From the NCBI GenBank assembly GCA_963082975.1, contig OY720345.1:30946611-31010610 (forward strand): a stretch of DNA of 64,000 nucleotides, in the 5' to 3' direction. The number at the start of each line of letters is the position of its first letter. The stretch's first letter is position 1. The notes under the pieces were generated by a model, which worked only from the letters and a program-made list of their open reading frames with translations, was not told the origin of the DNA and did no database searches. Origin of the DNA: Labia minor (Eukaryota; Arthropoda; Insecta; Dermaptera; Spongiphoridae). Shown here piece after piece: positions 36,679-49,459 of the stretch. Position numbers and translations under genes: made by a program.

Positions 36679-36684
36679 TTTATT
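36679..36684 (-). terminator. Polyadenylation signal of the sulfatase gene
   Basis: AATAAA on the minus strand, 63 nt past the stop codon at 36747. Good distance and orientation; not otherwise proven. Confidence 0.5.
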
Positions 36685-36746
36685 TATAGAACTATAATAC
36701 TATATAATATAAATAAAAAAATATTTAATGTGTTAAAATTAAATTA

Positions 36747-39700
36747 TTATTTATAGTCTCCAAAATTAGTCCATGTATGATCCCATAATTTTGGATTCGC
36801 TTTGGGATCCCATGGTAAATTTAATGGTTTTACAGCCGTTTCATTACATATATGTAATTGATCCATTAACTCATGTATGATCTCTGGATGTCTATTAAAA
36901 AATATTTTATTATTAAAATAAGATTTTAAATATTTATAAATATTTGAAAGGCACTTACTTATTAGCTAAATTGTTCATTTCACATGGATCTTCGAAGATA
37001 TTAAAGAGACATGGCTCTATCATCGGAAAACATTCAGTCTAATCATAAAAAAACAAAAGATAATTCATTTTTATTATATTATATTGAAATTTATATTAAT
37101 ACGAGGTAGAGTCAAAAAGTTCGCGGAATGGTCGCTTATAGTCAAGTATTTCTTAGCTGAAAGGGAAATTTTTGTTTGTGAGGTTGGCATAACTGGTAGT
37201 GAATGTGCTTTTGAGCTTAGCAGGCAGTTGTAGTTGGTTCCGTGTGTTTAATATTGTAGATCGTAGTTTCTATCTTTCGTCGGATTGTGCAATGTCGTCA
37301 TTAGAGCAGCGTGGCAATATTAAATTATGTGTGTTGCTGGAGAAATCACCCTCTGAGACTCTTGAGATGCTAAAAAAAGGATACGGAAATTCTGCGATGA
37401 AGAAAACAGCAGTTTACGAGAGGCATAAGCGTTTTCGCGACGGTCGCACAACAATTGGTGATGACGTTCGGACTGGGCGGCCTTCCACTTCCACTACAGA
37501 CGACAATGTTGAGCGCGTTCGACAAATTGTGCGTGCGGACAGGCGAACAACCATCAATAATATTGCCTCTGAAGTTGGTATTTCACATGGGAGTGTTCAC
37601 AGCATTCTTCATAATGACTTGAACATGCATCGTGTTTGCTTGCACTTTGTTCCAAAAATGTTATCCCCTGAGCAAAAGTAAATGAGAGTGACGCTGTCCA
37701 GGGACTTGATTGAAATGGCTGATGCAGATGACAGCTTCCTGCGCAAAATTGTTACAGGTGATGAGACATGGTGCTTTCTTTACGACCCTCAGACAGAGGT
37801 GATTGAAAATGCGACGGAGCGGCTGAAGGAACTTTCAAAAAACGGCTTTCAAGAGTGTTTCCAACAATTATATGAACGGTGGAATAAATGTGTAGATGCA
37901 GGAGGAGAGTATTTTGAAGGGAAATAATGTAAGAATGTTATAAATATTTTTAATAAATTTTTAATAACCAATTCCGCGAACTTTTTGACCCTACCTCGTA
38001 TATATATATAATGACTAAATTAAAACATATTAACCCCAATTTATTTTTTTTTTAATTTTTACCCCAAAATCATAAATCTTAACTATTACACCTTCAAATA
38101 AAATAAAATATACTTAAAAATAATTTTTTATACTGGATATGGAATCATGGATCCTTGTTTGAGGGCGTTGGTGTATACAAAACCTCTAAATAAATGTTTT
38201 TCTTTTATTTAAAAAAAACATCTATTTTTTTCATTAAAATAAATATTTCATTATTGTTTTTTATTATTTACTATAGAATTTAGTAGTGAATTGAATAAAT
38301 ATTGTTGCATTGCATTTAATAAATTTTTCCGTGGATTTTCATGTTTTATCAAAATATGATCTTTCTCTGTGGTACATAGTATTTGGTTGAAAGTAGTAAA
38401 AGGTTTTCATCCATTTTGTTTCAATCAATGTATAACATTCATTTCTTATTGTGTGATTATTTAAAATATATATTAATTTAATCAGAAAATTAATTATATA
38501 TATTATTATTGAATATGTTATATCTATCTACACGAAAGTTCTTGGTAGCTACAACCACATATCTCCAAGTGTCCTTATCCTGAGCCTCTGTTCCATCTCT
38601 CTTACGTCATTCCCTGATGTACTCATCTTTCTTTGGCCCATATAAATGCTGGGGAGAATTCTATTCTCAAATACTCTGAATCCACTCTCATCTCCTAAGA
38701 TCATAGACCATGTCTCACACCCATACAGACAACAGACAAAATAATTGTTTTATATATTTTAATTTTCATTCCCTTTTATAATAATTTTGATGAGATAAGC
38801 CTCTTTACTGCATGATAACAGGCGTTTCCCGATTGCAACTTCGATTTAAATTCTTCTCAAATATTATTATCCTTCGTGATTACATTCAATTTTTCTACAT
38901 ATTCAAATTCTACATTTTGTATGTTAATACTGCTCCTGTTTGTTTCTAAATATATTTATTTATCATTATTCATTTCAAACCTCATCTCTTTTCCTACCTC
39001 GATTAATTTTTCCTCGCTATCTGTAATTGCAATTGCCGAATCTCCTATTATATTTAAGTCGTCTGGGTAACCTAATATTTTACAATTGATTTCCGCATCT
39101 TACTCTTTCTTTACTACCTTCAAGATAAATTTTAAGATCAAAATTTGAAAAAGTTTATCCGTATCTATTGAGTCATGCGTAGGTTTTACTAAAGTCTACA
39201 AATAATTAGTGAACAGAGATATTGAATTCGCGGTTTTTCTAATATCTGTCATAATGAAAATATCTTAATTAATGTTGATCGATTTGGCCTGAACCCGCAA
39301 TGATATCGTCTAATATTTCCTCCGCCTATAGTTATAAGTATTGTATATGTTATAATAGAGTATAATATTTCTTGATCATTTCATTTTGATATTTTAATTT
39401 CATTGCTTGATTTTTATTGAATATTTTTAATTATAATAAAATTTGAGAAAATGCAAAGTTAGAGACTTGAGATAATTTATAAAAATTAACGGTATAAAAG
39501 TATTGATAAAACTAAAGATAAATTACCAATATATACATTCATTAATAGTATTAATTTAAATTAATGGATTTATTTGATTTTTTATTATTAAGTTCATTTA
39601 TTAATTTTTTTAGATCATAGTTAATTCCCTCCCTTAAAATAAAAGAAGTATTCAAATATAGAAAGAATAAATACAAAATAATTTAAGTTAAATATGATTT

Positions 39701-42700
39701 AAATATTTTATTATATTAATTAAAATGAGAACTTTTAGAATAAATTATTTAATTGAAATGATATTTGAATATTAGAATTTAAAATAAAAAGTGAAATATT
39801 ATAATAATTCTTTGATTGCTAGTTATATACATTGTGTAAAATGAGTCCGCCAGTCAGTGGGCCACGCCTGGCTCTTGAATGAACACGGAGAACTATATAA
39901 ACTTTAAAAAATTAAATTCTGCGGTTATTGATTAGAATTAGATATTAATAAAATCTATAGCCTATGTTACCATAGAGGTATATAAGAATATTGTGATGTA
40001 ATTTCATAGAAATCGTTTCTTATTTTTTGATGTTCATAATTCTAAATTACCGGTAAAGTGTCGGTTAAGTAGGAAATTTCTTTTTTGTTTGTTTCTATGA
40101 CAGCAAAAAAGTAAACAAATTACATACATACATACATACATACATGCATACATACAAACACTCTCCTTTATATATATAGATATATAAAATGTTGTTTTTA
40201 CTTATTTTGAAATCTTCGGTCGGTTCTGTGTCTGGACACAGATCATTTGTTATTTACCCTTTCAATAAACAATAAAATAAATGTTTAAATATTGGAATGG
40301 AGAGATGTCAAAAAATAAATACCAAAAACCTTCACTACATGTTAAAATAATAGTTTTAAAAGCTCTTCAGGTGAAATTTAGAAAAATGTAAAACTTTAAT
40401 AATTTTCTGTACACATTTTTACAAAGTATCTTCAAACGAGGAAGTTGGACGTTAATGAGTTTAAACATATTAAATAATAAATAAACAATAAATAAAGAAA
40501 AAAATAATCAACATAAATAATAAGTAATTAAACATTAAAACACTTTAGTGGCACAAAAACGGCAACACAACACTTCTTGTGTTTCGATAAATTTTGTCCA
40601 ACTTCACGAGAGTTTGGTTAAGCATTTAAATTTTCATAACTTTATTGAAAATTGAAATATTTGATGAATAGTCAGAATTAGAAAATTTAGGGATTAGTAT
40701 TGTTTAAAATGTATTAATTAATAATTAATAACCTTAATTGGTATATTTTTATTATGACATTGGACTTGAGCTTGTGCACGTAAATCTTGTGCTTGTTTTA
40801 GATCAAGAGCTATCCCAAAACGTTTAGCTGCCTTTAATACAAGGGACCATTGATAGGAATCAGATTGATTTCCAGTTCTGCCACTTGGTCCATACCATCC
40901 ATCCCAACCGCCTTTATATGTACTTCCTAAAAAAAGATCGTAATTTGTCCATAAAAATAAGTATTTGAGAATTTCTAATAAAATTTACCTTTTATAATTT
41001 TCCATTGACCATTTGTTAGAGAAGCGATTTCATAAATATCATCTATATTATGTAAAATTTGTGTTCTAGGTGATGGTGTATCTTCAGAAAGGGATGTCCA
41101 TACATCCATTCCATCTAAATCTTCTGGTAAATTACTAAAAATTGGTAACTAATAATACTCTATACTAAATTAAAAAATGTAAAATTTTTCCTACCTTGAA
41201 TTAGTACTGGCTTTACCAATTAATGTTGGTAACCAATCAGATATATGCATCAATTGGTTCGATATTCGTCCTGGTTTACTTAAAAGTGGACTCCATATTA
41301 GACCAACTCCTCGAATACCACCTTCCCATAAAGTATTTTTCACCTACAAAAATTCATATATTATACCAAAAGATAATAGTATAGATATGAAATACGCAGA
41401 AAGTATAGGTATGTGAAATATACAATATAATAATTAACACTTAATTTCGAGTATAATAGTATAAATCACTGATGGCTTACCCCACGTAATGGCCAATTAC
41501 TTGCTGCATTGAGATTAAATCCAGCTGCAGGGCCACCATTATCCGTACTAAAGATTATAATTGAATCGGATAACATATTTTGTTCTTTTAATGTTGTAAC
41601 AATTGCACCCACTGATAAATCTAATTGATGCATCATTGCTGAAAAATAATTCAATTAATAATGTTTATATTAATTCAATATTAAATTTTATAATAGTTAA
41701 ACAGATTCAAAAGAAGAATCTGAATCATTTAACCCATCCAATTTAAAATTAACGATTTTTTATTATTTTTAATATTGGGATATTGAAAGTAATTAGAAAA
41801 CCTCTGAATTTTGTATATCCTATAAAAGGACTGCCTATCAAGAACGGTGCCGCCTAGCGGAGTAGAAGATCCTCACAACCTTAGGGTTGTCTTGATTTTC
41901 TTGTTCAGAGGCCGCTACTTCTTATTTCAAGTAGCTTCCCAATTTTGATCACGTAGGCTGGGTGGACCTCGTTCCCATAGACTCAACTAAAGAAACATTT
42001 ACTTACCAGGCCTGTGACTTAGTCCCGGGTCCTCGAGGTTGAAAGACAACCGTATTGCCACCCAGTTTTAAAGTAATTATAAATATACAATTAATTTAAT
42101 ATTGATTCTATAGAATAAACTAATTAATGAATTAATAAATAATTATTTCTCAAAAGACGAAATGATGATGTTAACTAGTCACTACACAGCCCATGGATGT
42201 GTCTTTTGAACTATTTCCTATGTGATAACCTTAATTAAAAAATCTGGAGTGTCTCCACTCGACTATCTCTCAGAATTGAATTGGATTAATTAACATTAAA
42301 TTTAATTAATAATAAATTATAAATTAAAATTAATAAATAATATAATTATATTAAACCAGCGCGTGTTTGGTTCTTTGTTGATGGCACTACGTCACATGCT
42401 GGAGCGTGATTAGCAGTTAAAAAATTAATTCTGGTACTTTCAGCGTTTCAATCAAGCTGAAATTCTATATATAGCAGTTTTATACAATTTTTAATTATGT
42501 GAAAAACTATCAAACATACTTATATCTTTATTTTTACGGTCAGTTTACAGGAAAAAAATTGAAAACGTGAGATAAATAATGGTCCTCTTTCGAATGAGCT
42601 ACATTTTTTAAAAGCTGACAGAAAACTACACCCCCCTCCGCCCACCCACACACGTTTTTTTCAACCTTAGTGAAAATGACTCAGGGACCTTCAAAACGTA

Positions 42701-44264
42701 TAAAAACATCAAAAATTTCGAAATAAATCGAAAATTTTATGGAAATATATGGAAATAAATCAAATATCAAAAAGGATATCATTTCAGAAATGTGGCATCC
42801 ATATCAAAAGCAATATGTCAACGATTATTAGAAAATTTCTGCTCAAGATTAAAGATGTGTAAGATATGTAAAGGAAAACATTTAGGTAACTTTATTTTTA
42901 GAAAATATTTATTTACTGTAGATCGTAAATAAATCAACAGCACTTACATTATGTGGATATAACTATACGTATATAGAAGTATATTAAATTTTAATATATA
43001 TAAAGAAGAAGATACCTGCAAATCGCCATCGATTGATATCCTGAATTCTTGGAACTGCCCGTAAACTCGAGTCGGGTGCCCTTAAAGGATCATAAGGATT
43101 ACCAGAGTGGACCGCTCCGTGTGCCACATATAAAAACAACGGCTCACTAGTATTATGTTCACGTATTCGTTGACACGCGTATTGAGTGAATAATTCTGTG
43201 TTATACATTCCATGGGAAGACCATGCCGGTTCCATATTATCACGCATGTCCAAGCCCCAATAACCCTAACAACCATCAACAAATTAATAAAATATGCACA
43301 TTTAATTAAGAATATTTGTTTTGATACATTCTCACAAATTATAATTTTTTAACTTTTCAATTGTAAATCCGCTCATCAATAAACAAACAATTTTTATAGA
43401 ATAATTAACATTTAAATACATTTTTTGCAATTGCATCTATATATACCTGTTCAACAGCCGTATGGTCAAATGGATCTTGATGTCCTGTCCAGAAACCAAA
43501 ATGAGTATCAAAACCGCGATTCAAAGGTGTATATTCTCGACGATAATGACCCAAATGCCATTTGCCAACAATATGTGTCTTATAACCGTTTTGTTTTAAA
43601 TATTCAGGTAAAAGTGTCTGATTGAGTGGCAATCCACGAGGTTCAGCGCCAAATAACACTCGGTGTTGCATTCCTAATCAACAACAACAACAACATAAAT
43701 AAAGAAATAAATGAAAATTAATAAATTTACATTTTAATATGTTAAATAAATTAAATTTTAAATTTAAAAATATAAAACTAAATAAAAATAATTTTTAATT
43801 AAATATTCTGTGATGTTTCTGGTTTATTAATTATTACTATATGCGAATTTCGTATGTTAACCATCAACAAAATTGAGTTTTGGATTTACATTAATTGGAG
43901 TCGACAAAATGCTTTGAATATTAGTTCAAACGCATTCAAAAGTGTATTGATTTTGATAGAGAATATTTTAAAAATCAATAAAACCAATTTCGATCATAAC
44001 TATTTTCTTTTTCTTTATTAGACTAGAAATAGAAATAGAATCTTTGAATTAATTTGTATATTTGTATTTGTTTATTTTAAGTTTAATTTTAGTTTATATA
44101 ACATATTACTTAATTTGCTTTTTATTCGAAAAGATGAGAATATTAATAAAAAAAATTAATATTTAAAAATAAAAGTAAAGGCATGTTACTAAATACATAA
44201 AAAGGTTACTAAAAGTAAAAAAAAAAAAAAACTAAAAGAATTAGAAATTCTATATAACTTATTG

Positions 44265-44301
<37 letters not shown>

Positions 44302-47300
44302 TATTAGAAATGCATACCATTATGAATTGGATATTTGCCTGTCATAAGTGCACTCCGTGATGGTGTACATATGGGCGTTACATAATAACGATTAAGTATT
44401 ATACCAGAATATGCTAGGGCATCAATATGGGGTGTTGGAAATTGATTCGAACCATGGAATCCCACATCATTCCAACCCTGAAATAAATGAATAAAAATTT
44501 TCACACTCACTTAAATAGCATTAAAAAAAACAAAAAAAAAAACCTCTGACTTTGTACGTCCTACGCAAGGACAACGACTATCAAGCCGGTTATATCAATG
44601 AGGTGTCCTATGATCAGTAGAACGGGTCCTCTCAACCTTTACCTTAATTTTCTTGATCGGAGCCGCTATCAGGTAGCTTTTCCCCAATGTTGTTCCCGGA
44701 GGCTGGGTTGACTCCGTCCCATAGACCCCAGCTAGGGAAATTCCCTTGCCATGCCCGGGACTTGAACCCGCGACCATGTGAATGTGAGGCAGGTTCTCTA
44801 ACCCACACACCCAATGGCGCCTTTGTTAAATAGCATTAACAATATTTTATACATTTTGATGATTCATATTCTTATTATATCTTTTAAAATGATAATTTAA
44901 ATAATTAATCTCCCTCCAAAATCAGATAATAATAAATTACACAATTTTTTCTATTCTTTAAATATTAATTCTTGTAAACTATTTCTTTTTCTAAAGAACT
45001 AGAAATCATCACAATTTATAATTCTGAAATTTTGAATTTCAATTTTTCAAATTTGATAATTATAGAGTAAGAAGATCTGAACGGCAATGGCACACTAACT
45101 ATAATGAGACGGAAAAAAATGTAAAAAAAAATAAATTTTGACATATTGGTAAATAAATTAATAAAAGCAATTAAATATTTTTATTTTTTCTAAAAATATA
45201 TAGCACCAATAAAAAAACTAAATTTTAACTAAATAAACAATACCTCCCTTACTATCGTCGGTCGGTAAAAATAAAAATTCAATCTACAAGATTAAAAAAA
45301 AAATTTATAGTAGGTGACTTCAATGCATAAAGACATAAAATAGAAAAAAAAAAAGAATTAGTTGAAAAATTATTTTTAAATTGTTTCTTAAAATTAAAAA
45401 CTAACTTAACCTATTCGGAGCTTTTATCTTATATGTAGTAGGTAGTTGTTTTTCATCTTTATCACACAGAGAGCATTTTCAAGCAGCAAGCGTTATGAGG
45501 CTGCATAAAACGATTAAAAAAGCTATCTAATTAAAGATATTTGGTAGAAGATTGAAAACAGAACAAAGGTAAAATTGTAGAAAAAAAATTATTTTAACTC
45601 ACAATTTCTAAATTAATTTAAATTTAAATTTTTAGAAACAACTAACAATGTACAAGTTTCATGGAATTACAACATTCTTCTCTCCACCTCAACGCAAAGT
45701 TAAAAATCTTATTTATAGTTTATTCAATTGGGTAATAATTAAATATATAAGCATACGGTTTAACCAAACAACTTGAATAGTAATGCAAATTGCAAAATTT
45801 GATAGATGACTAAGGTGTGTGTTTGGATAAATTAACAGGTCTTCTGAATCGGACTAAAAAATATATTAGCAAAGTTTTTGAACATATCTATTTAAAATAA
45901 TATTTCACTTTATTCAAAAATATGAAATGAAGTCTATATATAATAAAAATTATAAAATTATGGATAAATTTAAATTACTCTTATAAATAATACGCATAAA
46001 ATTGCTGAAATATGTTAGATTCCAATATCATTTAAAAATATTATAAAATACATATTGTGGTGTTACAATTAAAAAAATATTTGAATACGAAGAAAAATCT
46101 AATTCTGACGATTTTTTTTTAATATTTTTAAATATACCTAATAAATAAAATTTTCAAAATTTTATTAAAAAAAAATTAAATTATGTATTTCATTTTTTCC
46201 TTTCAAATCCATTTAAAACGATTAAAAATTTTTTTCTAATAAAGAATCATATAATATTATTTCATAATTATTATTTAAACAAATATATAGAAAATTAACA
46301 TTTATATATATATATATATATTATGCAAACATTATAAATATTTATTATATATGTTTATATTTTAAAGACAATGATATTAATTAAAAAATGTGCTTACAAG
46401 AGAAATTTGAGCGAAATGTAGGTATATCGTAATTTTTGGTATATTTTACCATTTTATTTCTTTATATTCTTTATTCATTTAATTAGTAAAAAAATATTGA
46501 AAAGGTATTATTATTGCAATAAATTAAAATGTGATAGAATTTTGAATTAATTAATATTATTTGTCTTCTTTGAAAAAATATATAGTATATATATATATAT
46601 ATAAGTGTATTTAATATATTTCACAAATGAAAGATGATTCTTACACCTTGATAATGATGATGATTGTGAGGATGATGTCATTTTAGAAATCATTATAATA
46701 GTGATGATATTTGATGATCTGTTGCAGAAGGTTATAAAAAACCTTTCAAAAATTTAAACAGAGAAATTTTATGAAGAAATAATTATTTTTTTTCTAAATT
46801 TTATTAAATCTTATATTGTTTGTTTTCCAAAGGGGAAACAAAAATTGAAATTTTTTAAAATAAAAAAATACTATTATTAATTATTTCAAAATAAAACTTA
46901 ATATTATAGAAAAGATTTATTTAATTTAATTTTTCGTTAGTTCGTTAGTATGATCTTTCATTATACAAATAGTTTATACTTAATTTTCAAGAAAACAGTT
47001 TCTAAATTTGGGAAAATTTACTTTATTTTTTATATTTATTTAAATATATTTTATATATTCAATATTCAAGTATAGGTTTGCTTATTTATCTAAACCGTTA
47101 ATCCTTATATCATTATTTATAAATAATAATAATTACATTGAGATATAATAGGCAGTATTAGATTTCTCACTGCACTAATAATTATAATATCTATAGAAAA
47201 TTAACTTTTCCACTTTCCAACTTTTTTAAATACTTTATGTAAGATTTAAATTTAATATTATTTTTAAATTAAGATAATAGACTCAATCAATTAAATATAA

Positions 47301-48188
47301 TTATCATTTTGTATACAATAACACTAACTTTTCTAATAATATTTTATATTATAAATAAATAAATTTTTACTTTATAATATATCAAATTAAAATGTTATGT
47401 GTATAAATATTAATAAAAATTCTGAAAATGCATTTCGTGAAATAATCAAAAAATGAATTAAATTATAATTTTCATGGATTATTTTATTAATTTAGAAGAT
47501 AAATTATATACAACATTGATAAACTATTTTCAGATTAACAACCATATTTGGTTTATTTTGAAATCAATATTTCTAATAGTTATCTTTTTATAATTAATTG
47601 GGATGATCTTTAAAAATATCCAATTCAACCAGGTGAGATTTGAGCAATAATTTACATGAAAATCTTTCTTTTACAGGACTATTCATCTATTTAAAGAAAG
47701 ACTATTAAATTCGATTTTTAAGTATTTTTGAAGATTAATATTTTTTAAACTTAAATAAATTAATTAATTCAATCTCCTTTTTGAATTAAATTTCACAAAT
47801 TAATAAAAGAACCCATATAAAAATATTCTTTTGTTATGAATTAAAGAAAAAATTAAATATATTAAGTAATTAAGGGTTAAAAAAATTAATTAAACTTTTT
47901 TATTAATAAATAATATTATATTTGTTTATTATTTCGTTAATGAATATATATTATATTAAAATAGTATCATATTTTATTAAAAAAATTCATGTTTTATTAA
48001 ATATTTACTTCAAAATTTATATAAAATATTCGTAGTTTTATTTATGTATTTATTTTTTTCAATTTTCTAAAAAAACTTACCAAGTCGTCAGCCAATATAA
48101 ATATGATATGCGGTTTATCATTTGAACTCGATGTCACTATTTTTATAAATATGATTATTATGTAAAATGCATAATAATAAATGTTCAT
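36747..48188 (-). CDS. ARSB: Arylsulfatase B-like lysosomal sulfatase
   Basis: Ten exons, 538 residues (human ARSB 533): 48188-48081, 44477-44318, 43673-43447, 43265-43016, 41638-41481, 41343-41195, 41134-40989, 40926-40733, 37038-36959, 36891-36747; all phases agree. Such enzymes remove 4-sulfate from N-acetylgalactosamine in dermatan/chondroitin sulfate (family knowledge). The chosen ATG starts a hydrophobic signal peptide, [18 protein letters not shown]; an in-frame ATG 17 codons upstream (48239) would add a basic stretch and is less likely. Metal ligands: ADD (34-35) and FSTDNGG (Asp281, Asn282). The formylglycine site is Cys73 in [12 protein letters not shown]; Lys127 and His129 lie in VGKWHLGHY. 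The family core WNDVGFHGS and ARSB-type [11 protein letters not shown] are also present. The donor after exon 40733 is GTTATT, weaker than the rest. Intron 1 is 3.6 kb and the intron before the last two exons 3.7 kb; both are TE-rich. All key catalytic residues I can see are intact. Confidence 0.95.
37102..37998 (+). mobile_element. Second mariner family, internally deleted
   Basis: Flanked by TA (37100-37101, 37999-38000). TIRs start CGAGGTAGAGTCAAAAAGTT and, on the right, CGAGGTAGGGTCAAAAAGTT, with one mismatch in 27 bp. 897 bp. Inserted in a sulfatase intron, antisense to the gene. Confidence 0.92.
37292..37927 (+). pseudogene. Mariner transposase with stop and core deletion
   Basis: Starts [20 protein letters not shown], with the helix-turn-helix region and [13 protein letters not shown] linker. 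A TAA at 37679-37681 interrupts the frame, which then continues as [15 protein letters not shown] with the first catalytic Asp. It then jumps straight to the C-terminal [20 protein letters not shown]. The second and third catalytic residues are gone. It is unrelated in detail to the 6.2-kb mariner. Confidence 0.85.
38365..38450 (-). repeat. Family C repeat, copy 2 (truncated)
   Basis: Matches copy 1 from ACAAAATGGATGAAAACC to CAAATACTATGTACCAC and stops before the terminal hairpin. It again lies beyond the LINE 3' end that starts at 38520. Confidence 0.6.
38520..39100 (-). pseudogene. LINE fragment (RT C-terminal region)
   Basis: Same element as at 34.1 kb, minus strand. It keeps blocks matching the LGY..DLNIIG and SAIAI(T)DS region and CCTGTTATCATGCAGTAAAG, with many breaks. 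It ends toward 38520 in ACCAAGAACTTTCGTGTAGA and TAGATA. Lies in a sulfatase intron, in the gene's orientation. Confidence 0.65.
40030..40260. repeat. (CATA)n tract and linked repeat fragment
   Basis: TACATACATACATACATACA around 40122-40160, then GTCGGTTCTGTGTCTGGACA near 40210-40240. The latter resembles blocks at 10.3 kb and 61.9 kb. Probably a degraded family B-related copy. Confidence 0.4.
41846..42062 (-). mobile_element. Diverged tRNA-derived SINE
   Basis: Parallel to the SINE at 44543-44821: GATTTTCTTGTTCAGAGGCC, AGGCTGGGTGGACC, CCATAGACTC and, at the end, GACTTAGTCCCGGGTCCTCG in place of the box B region. Clearly older or a different subfamily. In the sulfatase intron 42.9-41.6 kb. 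Confidence 0.55.
42243..42735 (-). mobile_element. Family A element, minus-strand copy
   Basis: CTGGAGTGTCTCCACTCGAC opens the plus-strand view, i.e. the family 3' end. The usual internal blocks follow in reverse (GGTACTTTCAGCGTTTCAAT, ACCTTAGTGAAAATGACTCA). The terminal 5' hairpin is lost. Located in a sulfatase intron. Confidence 0.65.
43680..44300. other. Sulfatase intron 2, no other feature
   Basis: AT-rich intron sequence between exons 44318 and 43673; ends in an (AT)n microsatellite at 44264-44296. Nothing else seen. Confidence 0.5.
44543..44821 (-). mobile_element. tRNA-derived SINE, fuller copy
   Basis: On the minus strand it starts GGCGCCATTGGGTGTGTGGG, TTAGAGAACCTGCCTCACAT and then has a perfect pol III box B, GGTTCAAGTCC (44768-44758). 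The following ~200-bp body contains CATAGGACACCTCATTGATA and ends GACGTACAAAGTCAGAGG. Beyond that end the minus strand reads oligo-T rather than oligo-A. Inserted about 65 bp upstream of sulfatase exon 2. Confidence 0.8.
45237..45270 (-). repeat. Family B remnant
   Basis: Only CAATACCTCCCTTACTATCG and TCGGTCGGTAAAAA are left. Confidence 0.45.
45280..48078. other. Sulfatase intron 1, featureless part
   Basis: Very AT-rich. No exon, tRNA or recognisable repeat beyond A/T microsatellites. A short clustered GATGAT run lies at 46646-46722. Confidence 0.45.
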
Positions 48189-48239
48189 TTTATTACACCT
48201 AATAATTCTCTTTCTTATTATAAAATTTTTATTCACCAC

Positions 48240-49455
48240 TCACTCGCCTTCAATGGCCAGCAAGAGACTAAAAATCACTTGAAATTTCTCCACTTGTCTC
48301 GTTCTCTCTCCAATCCCCACCACCTCTCCCAAAAGACATACTCTACACTTAAACTCTCACTAATATATTATATGTATATTAAACATATTTTTTTTAAGTA
48401 TTCCAGACTCATTCCTTTTAAGTGTTCTATTTTGATTATATTTCTTTATTTTAAATAATATTTATTACTAAAATATTACACCTAGAATGATATTTTCTTG
48501 GTTATATTGTAAATATATATATAATTGGTATATATATATAAAGAAAGAGTGAGATGATGGTGTGGGAGAGAGTTGTTATTTCAACAGTTTTTATTAATTA
48601 TTTCAACAAAATATAAAACGATCTCAAGATTAAAAGCACTTTAGGATACTCTAAAAAGAAATGTTTTTCAACCATTGAGCTAACAAATAGGAACAAAGGC
48701 GATAAACAGTGATTGATGATCTTTTATCCAAGTTTGAGTTAAGTTGTGGCATTTTATTCCATTTTTTTTAACCAGAGAATGTCCAAAAGAATAAAATAAC
48801 TCATTTTTCACCTTAAATACTCTATATGTCTAGATATTTGACATTTTTTAAGAATTTTCTTTATCGTTAGGTAAATAAAAAATTGAAAATTTGCCAAAAG
48901 TACAAGTTTTAAATTTTACTTTTTTACTTTATATCTGGTTTTTAGTGAATCTAAAACACATTTCTATCAAAGTATCTTGTAAATTAGAATATTGGGCAAG
49001 ACTTCCTGTTCATCATGAATATTTCAAAACTCTATCCCACGAAATTCATAAATAAATATACACGAACATCTTATATTAAGTTTAAAATAAAAAATTACTA
49101 CCTATACTTTATTTCGTATAACTTTTAAGTATATAAAATTTTAAATAAATATGAAATATTATTTAATTATATATATTATTTAATAATATATTTAAAATTT
49201 AATTTATCTAAATGACATAATTGAAATTAATTAAGTTTTACAACTGACATATTTATTTACTTATTAAAAAAATATTAATAATAAAGAAATGATTATAAAT
49301 AATAAATTATTTAAGAGTAGATTAAATTAATGTTTATTAAATAGATATTAAATGATTAATTTAAAATTTAATTGTATATAATATAATATATATAATTATA
49401 TAAGTGAGAAAGTGAATAAATGTATTAATTTAAAATATTAAATATTAATAATATA
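48240..49455. other. Upstream region of the sulfatase gene
   Basis: 48240-48360 is relatively GC-rich and pyrimidine-rich (CACTTGTCTCGTTCTCTCTC ...) and is the likely promoter/5'UTR of the minus-strand sulfatase. The rest is AT-rich without recognisable content. Confidence 0.4.
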
Positions 49456-49459
49456 TAAA

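Noticed and set aside
44595-44810. 71-codon minus-strand frame and a possible tRNA gene
   Set aside because: Lies within the SINE; box B is perfect but the tRNA cloverleaf is incomplete and followed by a SINE body, so not a functional tRNA.
48189-48239. Upstream in-frame ATG of the sulfatase (48239)
   Set aside because: Would put a basic 17-residue extension before a good signal peptide; the ATG at 48188 gives a normal secretory start. Not excluded.
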